A stretch of DNA of 64,000 nt from Nereocystis luetkeana (taxonomy: Eukaryota > Sar > Phaeophyceae > Laminariales > Laminariaceae): assembly GCA_031213475.1 (NCBI GenBank), contig JARUPZ010000010.1, forward strand, positions 4,814,776 through 4,878,775. Direction: 5' to 3'. The notes beneath the pieces were generated by a model. That model was given only the letters and a program-made list of their open reading frames with translations. It did no database searches and was not told the origin of the DNA. A program made the translations under genes and the position numbers. Positions 54,430-64,000 of the stretch are shown piece after piece (position 1 is the stretch's first letter; each line of letters opens with the position of its first letter).

Positions 54430-57360
54430 GAGCGCATATATATCCCGATAGGAAATAGTACCGTGTTCTTGGACATTCTTTATACGAAACGTTCTCCATT
54501 TTTTTTTTTCCGAGTGCCGGGAGTTGTTAGCAAAAAAGTTCAGGGTGTGCCACGTTTTAATTGTGTACCATTATATCTATTTCCGAAAAGGTGCCTGGAT
54601 ACAACAAGGCCGAAATCCATATCACAAATAAATACAATCAAAAGAGGTGACCGCAATGAACAAAGCAATTTAGCATACTTGAAACGTAAAAAAAAACTGA
54701 AGGTCAATTCCCCATCACAGCTCAAATTATTGTTTGCGGCCCCCTACAACGCCGGTCTCTCGTAGCCCAAACATCCCAACCCGGTTCAATAACGCACCAC
54801 TCCTTGATGTATTAAAGTCGCGTTTCCACCGAATTTCTATCATTCATGTTGAACCGGGTTGCTACGCGCCGCCATACGGGGACTGGTATGCATTATTCAT
54901 AACATACTTTTGTCACGTAAGGTAGAGCTATGTAGCGCGCGTATTATTACTAATAACTATTAATAGCTGTAGACGAAACAAAATTGCCGTCCGTAGTAAT
55001 AGCTGAGCAGAAGTAGTTCGATCATTTCCTGAACGTGCGGTGTTTGTCTCTTGTTTTTAGACTGCAACGATCGCTAAATCGATGCCGGTCACGTCGCTGT
55101 AGTTCAACCATAAATAGGTAAAACCCTGTACAAGCACGTACCCAACAAGTAAGGCATGTATATGCGCACCCAACAAATAAGGTGAAACTCGTGCGTATCG
55201 ACAACCGGATGATCCCTCGCCGTATCTCGACTATTTATTGATAGAAGAAAGAAAGGGCGGCCACCAAAACACGGGATTGCCCGTTCCTTTCGGAACCAAG
55301 CCCAACTACAGTCTAAAATTGAATCAAAAACACGCGTTTGCCGTACGTACTTCTTCCAAACACCCTGCTCTCGCTTGGCACCCTGATCCCACTCGGACCT
55401 GAGCCCTCGAAGCTGAACCTGGGTACCAAGTACATAATTAACCGCCGGCAGGGCACGCCCAGCACCCTGATTCCACGCCTTAATTGTTTTTCGCTTGAGG
55501 CGTGTGTAACAATGCGCATAAATATGTATGTATCGCTAAGAAGGCCTAACCCAAGGACGAAATGACAGCAGAGAAAATCGAGAGGACAATGAATGAGTGA
55601 ATACTGAAAAGTGGTACTTAAAGAGCGGGGAATTATTGCAGCAGAACGAGAGGAATGACTGCAGCAGTGAAATCAAAGAAAGGTACATCACATATGAGTG
55701 GCTCAAGCAATAGGTATCGGAGTCCACATCGGTTGAAACCCCGACGCTTTTATGTGTTCATGGCCAATCGCGTGGCTCGTGGGGTGTGTTTTTGACTTGG
55801 TTCTAAAGTAGGTCGTACCCGTTTTAAGACTCCGAACATACCGGGTATACTCGTATCCATTTTGGGTCGTTGCTCAAAAAGTAAAGCCCCCACTGCTCAC
55901 TCCCCACTCCTCGCTCCGCACGCTAAACATGTATAATACTCGTATATACGTCATGGGTAGCTGTGGCAAGCAGAGACAGAGTTCATACCCCCCATGTATA
56001 TTGAGCGGTGAGCGTTTGTTTTCTGAAGCCGCACTGTACACACCCGCTTTGACGTAAGATGCTACCCTTCCCTTAGATATCACCCTCGGTGGTAAAAACA
56101 CTAAACAGGGACAAAGGACCAGGTTTTATCCCCGGGGCACGTTTAGATACCACCCCCGTGGACCGCTCCGCCTCCCAATCAGTAGAAAAAAGTATCACCC
56201 GGGGCCGGTACCGGTACAGTTGTTACATGTCATTTCTTACGTCGCATGATACAACATCAGTTATCACCATGACCGACTACAAGTAGGTCGGAACATTCAT
56301 CGTGCGTAGGACTGAACATATACCTGGTACCTGGTATCGACGACGAGGGAGGAGGGAGACTGAGCGTCGACGTGCGGAGAAGAGACGGATTGACCTCCCC
56401 CTGCGCGAGAATTTTTATTTCCCAGATCAGAACCGCAAGTGCGAGGAGCATTTTGTTTTTCAGGATGACGGAGAAAGGGAAACGACTGGAAGGGAATGGC
56501 AACGAGTGCACGCGCAAAGGAGCGGGTGGATTGGGCCAAGGCGATGATGCGGCCATGAAGAGCGGCAGGAAGACGGTGCATGGAGACCCATGATTTGCGC
56601 GCACACTATCATCACGAGAGAAGCAGTCATAGTTTGTTTTTCCTGGTTTTGTTTTTCACGAGGCAGAATAGTATCTACCGGTACTCGTCACTGGTTTTTG
56701 TAGTTTAACGAGTTGTATACCCTTCATGGGGAATAACCTACGCAATTATCAGGGACGTGGTATCATAACTACAGTTGTGCTGCACCTTTTTGTGTCAGAC
56801 AGTCCAGGAAGAGATGGCGATCGTTGATATTCGTGTGGCAGTAAGGTTCGATTGCTCCTTTTTTCACTGCATATATATCCGCGAGTCTTCACTCTGACAG
56901 CACTCCAGATAGCAGGCAGGTGTGTTCCTCTTTCGTTTTCACGACTACCGTGCGTTTCGTACGGTGCAGGCAGCACTTCAGACAGCATCCGCTGTAGTCA
57001 GCAGCCACGAGTTGGTTAGTGGTGGGAACGGGGGTACTCTTCTATATTATAGTTGAGAGGATATACCCGCGGCCATGTTAGTTCAGTTTTGCACATTGGT
57101 TTTATCTGTGTGCGCTTTTTCCGTCTCGTGTATTTTGAGGCAGCCGAATTTTCGTTTTTTTTTGTTTTTCGGATCTTCCTAGGGCTCCAGCACCTTTGTG
57201 TGACCACGGACTCCTTCGTCAGAGAGTTAATGTGAGAACAACAACAACAACAACAACCACGTACTGTACAGCAAATGTAGAACTGGCGGGGAGAGTGCCT
57301 CTGAAGAACCACTTCCTTCTTGTAGCAAGCAAGCTGCCTGGAAATCTTCTAATATGCTAC
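54430..57360. other. Interval without a recognised gene
   Basis: No convincing exon or family motif. It contains a double TACCTGGTACCTGGTA motif at about 56320. The ORFs are short and lack splice support. Confidence 0.3.
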
Positions 57361-57374
57361 TTTTCGCAGCTTGC

Positions 57375-57545
57375 GGTATCACCCCCCTTGTTATCACCCC
57401 CCTCCGCGGCCAGGGCACGAGTACCGGCAGGCGTGTCAAGTGCAGGAAAGCTTATCAATCGCTGTCAGGTTGTGTAGCGCTCACCCGATCACACGCCGTT
57501 TTCGCTATCACCCCCCGGTGATATCACCCCCCACGAGAATATACC
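57375..57545 (+). repeat. Cluster of TATCACCCCCC motifs
   Basis: TATCACCCCCC occurs about four times (around 57377, 57393, 57509 and 57524), with the reverse-type GGTGATA between. Related forms appear at about 56080, 56145 and 56190. Possibly decayed ends of a short transposon. Confidence 0.4.
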
Positions 57546-57559
57546 TCCCGGTGATAAAT

Positions 57560-59140
57560 ACAGCAAGACTCGAAGAAGTCATGCCCATTACATGCGGGGT
57601 ATACAACTCAACCACAGGAAACGATCCCGGGCGGCAAATGAAAAACAAAACGCGAAATAACTATTACCCGGGGTGGTTTCGTTTGTCAAGGATGGTACGT
57701 GATTGATGCAAAGCCTGTACGGTAACCGCGATGGCGAGTTTCGACGGTACATGTACTGTAGACGTACCTTTCAATTCAACGTCCGAAGCTTGGGTTCGGT
57801 GATCTTACTTTACCGATTTACTGTGTTGTTTCAAGTTGGTCTATCATCGTGTAAACTACCTTCATTTATCTATTTTTCATCTCATCTACGTTCAGTACAG
57901 TATTTCTAGCAGTATTTGCCATTCTTCCCCGTCTCTCCCTTCCGTTCGTATCTTAGATTCGGGGGGCCACAGGCGGTTTTTCTTACTTTCTTATGAGGAG
58001 CCCCCCTTTGCCCGGTGTATACACGTACTTTCAAGGAGTAGAAGCGCCCACCTCCACGTACGGTATCTACGCATATACCCGTATTCTCAAGGAGTAAGCT
58101 GTGCCTCTCGATCTGCGCTACGCGTTCTATCCATACTACAATGATACAGTATGTGTGACGGGGCGATTTTCGAGGCTTCCGCTGTTTTACCAGAAGACTA
58201 GATTTACCGAAAGGCTCAAGCAGTACCCACTACGCGAGTAGCGAACAGGTGCCGATCTCTACGATTGTGATACGAGTATGGACGGGTACGAGTACGACTC
58301 GTTTTTTATCTATGCATAAAAATAAGAAGACAGATCCAGGGTTCAGGGTTCTACGTACAAGGGGGGATATATGTAGCATACGAGTAGAGATGTTACCCCT
58401 TACACAAAAAATCCGGCTACTTGCGAGTGTCACCCGTTCCGCCAAAAATCGTCCCGGGCACGAGTACCACTCATTCCTCGCCGGGTAATTGGGTGCCGGG
58501 TATTCGCGAATTCCGGGTACACAGTACTCGGGTACCCGTTTACCCGCTGTTATATTGTGGAAACCCAGAGGGTGGCAATCGTATACTGTACGTAGCTTGC
58601 CATAAATCACGTAACCTGGGCAGTAGAAATTCGTCTGAAATATCTCGAGGAACCCCATTCCAAAATCCCTGTCTGGCGATTTAGTCCCTTCGCAGGAGGG
58701 GTACACGCGAGCGCCCCGAGTACTGGTACTCAGTGGTTCACCCTGAAAACCCCGAGGGAGGCGACTGACCATCCCGCAACCGCATCCCCTGGTCATTATT
58801 TTGAACAAAAAATCCAGTAAACCCGTTTCAAAACTAGCTACGGTATACTCTCCCGCACACCTCAAAAGTTCCGAGTCAAGGAGGGTGGTCGGCTGCTTGT
58901 ACCCAGGTACCCGTCGAAAACAGCCTAAATTACTCGCGAGTACCCGGGAAAGTTTCCCGCAAAAATTGGAAAGTTTCCCGCAAAAATTGGCGAGTGCTCG
59001 CTGGCGGGGTACACCTCTGCAGTGGGGGGCTCAAAATAGTGCCGATATGTCCCAGCCATGTATACCGGCACTATTCAGAACACCGGTATTAATGTGAATA
59101 CTGCCGAGACAGTCCGTCGGCAGCACAATTGTTGCGTACA
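57560..59140. other. Interval without a recognised gene
   Basis: The longest ORF (211 codons, minus, 58230-58865) lies in GTACCCG-rich sequence and shows no recognisable domain. I do not call it. Confidence 0.3.
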
Positions 59141-59149
59141 AGCTCTACT

Positions 59150-59640
59150 CTGTGCTCGGGCGTGCGTACGTATTTATGCAGGCATACGTACGGTGATTTC
59201 ACTTGGTCTTCTTTGGGGTGTGCGACAAATATGTCAGGAGACGTATTTTCACCCCTTGACAGCCATCAACATTTGCCTCGAGATGCCTCGATTGACACCA
59301 AACTACTAGGTTTTAGTGTGGAATACTCGGCCCTACACCGTTGACAGGGCACGTTTTGCCTTGCTTGAGATGTCTACTGATATCTTTGGTGTACGATGTG
59401 CTTCAGTTGTTATGATGTGTACTCTGTTGATTTCTATGGCATATACCCTAAAAAAAACAAAACAATTCGGATTATATTGGCCACGCGCTTGATGTTTTAG
59501 GCGCAGTTTTTTTTTTATCGGATGTACATGGACAAAACACCGCTTGTGGCGCGTTTTTTACTCGGTTTTTAGAGTACCTGATTTTGGCCCAAAAGCGGCC
59601 AGGTATACCTGATTTTGGCTACAGCCCAAAAATGAATGTA
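59150..59640 (+). repeat. Dispersed repeat R2, copy 2
   Basis: Counterpart of 46880-47475. The order of blocks is kept but a different interior is present. In this copy AAAAAAAACAAAACAATTC replaces the other copy's AAAGAATACCTGGTACAAAA, a site without the TACCTGGTA motif. Confidence 0.5.
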
Positions 59641-59649
59641 AGCGTGTGG

Positions 59650-61140
59650 CTGCCGGTCCCATACTGGTCTACCAGGTACTGCGATATCTCTACATCAGCT
59701 ATACAGTTCTGCTCTCTCATCTACAGCAAGCTGGCGAGCAAGGCTGGGCTTTTTTGTACTGATGTGGAGGCCCGAACCGGCACTATCAGAGCCCCGTAGC
59801 GAGGGTAACCGGCATTCATGAGATCCAGTTCCCAATAACGTCGTTGGGTACCGGCGTGAGTGAGGTCCCAGTCGTGCGAAGCAAAGTCACCCGCAATAAT
59901 ATCTGATATTGGGAGCAGTGGCATTATTCAACCGGCACTACTGGGAGCCCCCCGCTAGTTACTTGTAGCGACGTAAATAAACTCTCGACACGAGGGGGGC
60001 TACATGTGGCTGGGTCTGTCGATCTACAGCAGTAGTCTATGCTACAAGAACGACTTGTGCAACACGGCCTGACAACTAGCCTAGAGTGGGCTAGTCTACT
60101 TTTAGTCCAAGGCTTGGTTTTGCAGCCTACAGGAAGGAGCAAATAACCATCGATCGATCAAGGCTCAAGCCGTTGGTTTCTTCTCCCAGCCTCAAGCCTC
60201 GGATTCTAGCCACGAGTGGCCGGCGCGATCAGGAATAGGTGGAGACACTTCCGAGCAGGGACTACATGTTGATATGTGTTTCGTACGAGAATACCAACTG
60301 TTGTACAAGTGCTCGGGTCAGAGGTATCTTCCCGATACTGGTTTACGAGCGCGAGCAGAGCGAGCAGACTGCTGTTATCGGTACGACTGCGTACCTCTGG
60401 TACCTGATTTGAACTTTATCGACGAGGCCGATAGCACCAGTTGAGCATCCAACATCTCCAGCGCACCATCAACCGCATCCCTCGCAACACAGTGCGGGTT
60501 CAGACCCGCGTATCTCTTCTGCTTCTGCTGATGTGGCTACCCGGCTGGGTATCAGCAGTGACTTCACCGACCGCGCAACGCGCGCGGTGGTCAGATGTGG
60601 GTCGGCGTGGTCAGATTCGAACACAATACAAGTTCTTCCTCCCCGTTGTTAAAGGCCTGCCATATCTATAAAAAAGCTGTCGGTAAACGGTAACCGCAAA
60701 ACGCAAAACGGACAACGGGCGTATCATGTATGATATCCTTTGTTCAGATCTTCTGCTGCTTGCAGTTGGCCAGTACTACAGTACTCGTACCGTTGCAGTG
60801 ATGCAGGTCCTGCCAAGAGGCACCTGTATGGTGTAGACACTGCAGTTGAGGGTAGAGGTAGATACGATAGAGTAGTAATCTCATTATTGTTATAACGGGT
60901 AATTGTGATGCTCGAGACGGAATCATGGCGGACACGAAAAGTACTGCTGTACTGCTGTTCGTAGTGTCGGTACAGACTACTGACAGTATATCGGACGCTG
61001 TGTGCTGCTGTTGTTGGTGCTCAGGCGCACCCTTGGTACTGTCAGACAGGTGCCGGTACTGGCCCATACCCAGACATTTGTGCACATAGCAGGTATCGTA
61101 CTCTGAGGTAATAATTAATGCCCTTGAGGTACTGGTGCTA
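59650..61140. other. Interval without a recognised gene
   Basis: Short ORFs only. Contains TACCAGGTA at 59671 and TACTGCTGTA at 60942. Confidence 0.3.
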
Positions 61141-61661
61141 TTATGGGGGACCATAGTTAATACCCTGGTAGGACCTATGACTGGTCGTCCCCGGTGGTTC
61201 AAGTGGGTAACCTCGAATTCTACTTGTGTTTGAGTCCTGGGTTCGAGCCCCAGGTGGGTCGGAGTTTTGGCTTTATTTGCAAAAATAAAAATAAAAATGA
61301 TTCAATTGTTGAGAGCGCCTTGCAGCGTGGGTAGGCACAATTCGATGCGAGTCGACGGGGGAAGAAAATGCTGAAATCTTCTCGCGATAAAAATGAAGGC
61401 ACGTACCGTAGCGGGAAGGGGGTAGAAGAGCCTGCTATGTGACCCCGGATCTGAGTTTCGAGTTGGAAGGAGAGAGAGAAGACAATGTGCGAAGTGCGAA
61501 GATGATAAATGGGATGAGCAAAAAAAAAAAAAATGGTACCTGGTATACCATAAAAACCTACGGGTATACCATAAAAACCTACCAGGTACCAGGTACTGGT
61601 ATATATTTATCGATTTTTACAGACAATATTTGGTCATATTAACTATGGTTCCCCGTAATAA
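61141..61661 (-). mobile_element. 105-bp-family MITE split by a SINE insertion
   Basis: 61141-61183 is one end of the MITE (TTATGGGGGACCATAGTTAA). 61534-61661 is the remainder in the same overall orientation, ending ACTATGGTTCCCCGTAATA. The SINE at 61184-61533 sits between. The MITE parts also carry extra TACCWGGTA-type insertions and a partial tandem copy of GGGTATACCATAAAAACCTA. Confidence 0.7.
61184..61533 (+). mobile_element. tRNA-derived SINE inserted in a MITE
   Basis: Nearly identical to 46476-46827 over the head, body and A-rich tail, with the B box GGTTCGAGCCCC. Its insertion into the MITE dates it as younger than that MITE copy. Confidence 0.8.
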
Positions 61662-61734
61662 CGACGTATTGTGGGTACGATATACTGGCAGGTTGATTCA
61701 GCGGCAAGCAGCCAGTAGCTCATAATCGACCTGC

Positions 61735-61780
61735 TGAGACTGCGTAGTGTGGGTAGGCGCATTTCGAACCGAGTCGACGA
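61735..61780 (+). mobile_element. SINE body fragment
   Basis: GTGTGGGTAGGCGCATTTCGAACCGAGTCGACGA-like stretch matching the SINE centre (GTGGGTAGGCAC...CGAGTCGACGA). No head or tail. Confidence 0.4.
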
Positions 61781-64000
61781 TATATCAGGAGACCGGGGAG
61801 GGTGGTTGGGGACCCGCCCCCTCTCGGCACACCCATCCACGACCGTTTAGCGAATAAACGCAACCGCCCTGCCTCAGTGGTACTGTAAGAACAACATTGT
61901 AACGCAAATACTCCAAAAGTAGTGCCCTACGCGCCCCCTCTCTCCGGCTCAATCGTGACATGATGGCGGTCAGATTCCGTGCAGATATCGCGAAGTACGT
62001 AGGATGCTCGTACGTATTCGCATTCGATGCAAATCAATTGGCGAGCGCTCCTCGGTTCCAGTGCGTCACACGCAACACAACAAAGGGGCCCGGAATGGTC
62101 AGGGGGCAGAGGGAACGTACTTTATGACCCGGGGTCCGAAGAATCGAGTGCCGACCGCAACAAAGTGGTCGAAGGGACAACAACAAAAAACACCCCCTGG
62201 TCGTTTCCACGCCATCTATAAACCACATCCATCCGTGTTGTTGTGCTGTTTCTACGGTACGTGGTGTCACGGTTTACCGAAGCCCTGCTAACTGTTACCG
62301 GCCCTGCTCGTGGCGGGGATTGATCTAAAACCAGCGACAGGGATGGACAGGGGAGGTCCCCGAATCATGCGACGTACTACTGCCGCCCCCAGCTCTCCCC
62401 CGTATAGCCCGTTCGTTTGCGAAATGTATAGTAGTAAAGGGGGAAGAAAAAGTGCACTTCGCAGGGCTCTCCACCGTACCAGGTACCAGGTACCGGGTGT
62501 CAACACATTTATTTCTTGAACATCGACCGAGCTCTACACGTACCGAGGAGCGCTTGCGGTACGAGTAGTGCATGGATACTATGTTACATTTTGAGCTTTC
62601 GTTGAGGACCATGTGATTTTTGACGACCGCACTTTTTGTATTTGACATCGACGATATTCTTTGAGAGGTCTTTGAGTACGTAGTATATCCAATACTGAGT
62701 GGCGGCAGCAGGTAACAAACTGGAGAGTATCTCAGCATCTGGTGGTACATATTTCGTGGTAGTTGGTAAGGCTTGCTTGCTATGTATGACTGCTTGTTGT
62801 GACGGTCAATCCATACTTACTTGGGACTTACTTGTGGTCGCTTGCAGAAGGGAGGGTTGGCGCTTTTCGCAGTTGTTAGTTGTTGTACAATCTGCAAGAC
62901 CCCTCCGCGCAAACGCGTTGGGTAACGGCCGATCTGTGCCCTTGGCATCACGAATATATGTGCTCTCGAAGTCACAAGGGGCGCAGTGTATGTGGCGGCT
63001 TGTCACGTGTGACAACCGATCAATTCCTCTTGGCTAGAAGCTTGTGGCCACGTGCCCAAATGTATTCGAAAACACGCCACGACAAGCGGGGGTCGACACA
63101 CCTATTTCCTGTATGCACTCGCTTTTTCTGCTGCCACCCCCCAATACCGTTATTTGCGGTCTCTCTGCTGTCCCCCTCTCGCTTTATCTCCGGACCCGAA
63201 GCGTCTTCCACCACCGTCCTAAGGCTTTCGCTTCAAAACAAACTTACGCTACAAAACCTGTTGCCTGTCCTTCAAACACTCGTGCGGTAGGGGTGGCGTA
63301 GCGAGAAACATATCAAGAAATATCATGCCGCCGATAGCGTCGAGTCTATTTTTTTTGCAGTTGGAGGAGAAGGAAAAGGGGGAGGTAGAGGAAAAAGAGG
63401 AGTAGGACGAGTGGGATGAGTAGCAACATCAACTGTAGAATAGTAAAACCGGTAGTAGAATTAACCAAGTACGTGGTATGCTGCGACAGATATAGCGGCT
63501 ACAGCACATACTATCCCTCGAAGAGCTGTCACAAACGCGGCAATGAGGAGGGGATACGTTGTCACCGACGTAGTTGACACCATAGTCGAACAACAGCAAT
63601 ACATGAGCTCGATGCCTTAACATAACGCTCTAAATATATGCGGACTTGCTCCTGATTCGAGCATCGTAAACTCCGGCAGAATCCCTGCCTTCTAGCTCTG
63701 AATGAGGCATGCACAAGTGTCTGGATGCCTCCAGCAAGTAGTCGTTGTCTTCTCGACCACCGTGTCAAACCTTGCACAACAAACGCCCTCGAGGTCGCTG
63801 GGGCATCCAACATCCGGCTGGATGCTCCCACCGAGAGGCCACCCCCAGGTGCAGCTTCTCTCGGAGCCCATCTACCTCTCCAACAAAGCGGATGGGTAGC
63901 GCTGGAAATCAGCGATGGAAGCTCCTGCAGCCGCTGGAGTTTGTAGGCCGTGAGGGGTTCATAGTGCCACTATTTGGGCAGCCGTGTGGCTTACGGCCGT
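61781..64000. other. Right end of the window without a recognised gene
   Basis: Contains TACCAGGTACCAGGTA at about 62476 and a purine-rich run at 63360-63415. ORFs up to 141 codons show no recognisable domain or splice-supported exon. A gene continuing beyond the window cannot be excluded. Confidence 0.3.

Noticed and set aside
58230..58865. 211-codon minus-strand ORF
   Set aside because: GTACCCG-rich sequence, no recognisable domain, no paralogue in the window to test coding constraint.

Overview
The window is eukaryotic nuclear DNA that is intron-rich and very rich in repeats. It has no bacterial-style operons, no rRNA or complete tRNA gene and no CRISPR array. The Ty1/copia element (stramenopile-like sequence style), the long introns and the mixed transposon content suggest a stramenopile such as a brown alga. 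That assignment is a low-confidence inference.

Layout. (1) 1-863: a GGGTC pentamer array, then a 105-bp TA-flanked MITE. (2) About 865-36862: a head-to-tail array of a roughly 14-kb segment. Copy A (865 to about 20775, carrying a 6.6-kb copia insertion at 5031-11647), copy B (about 20775-34750) and a stub of copy C (to 36862) line up almost end to end. Each segment joins the 3' end of one gene to the 5' part of the next. Read across the segment boundaries this gives three versions of one plus-strand multi-exon gene: gene A (5'-truncated, ends 4760), gene B (12096-25285, the only one with both ends) and gene C (26040-36862, loses its 3' exons at the array end). I built the exon model from splice sites, phase matching and comparison of copies. 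It predicts an integral membrane protein of about 825 residues with a hydrophobic N-terminus, an extracellular-type part, a hydrophobic repeat exon, a Ser/Pro/Thr-rich linker, further transmembrane exons and an acidic hydrophilic C-terminal tail. I do not recognise the family; a distant cytochrome-b561-like arrangement is only a weak guess. (3) 36863-64000: single-copy DNA with no convincing intact gene. It holds microsatellites, a 74-bp minisatellite, tRNA-derived SINEs, MITEs, a piggyBac-like TTAA hairpin, two dispersed repeat pairs and some degenerate minus-strand ORFs.

The most unusual signal is a 9-bp palindrome, TACCWGGTA. It occurs about 30 times by eye, against about 0.5 expected for random sequence. 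In four places an aligned repeat copy lacks it or most of it, and the difference is an insertion at a TA dinucleotide (TA becomes TA-CCWGG-TA). That is the pattern expected of excision footprints, or of a micro-insertion process, of a TA-targeting transposon with CCAGG/CCTGG ends. No donor element was identified in this window.
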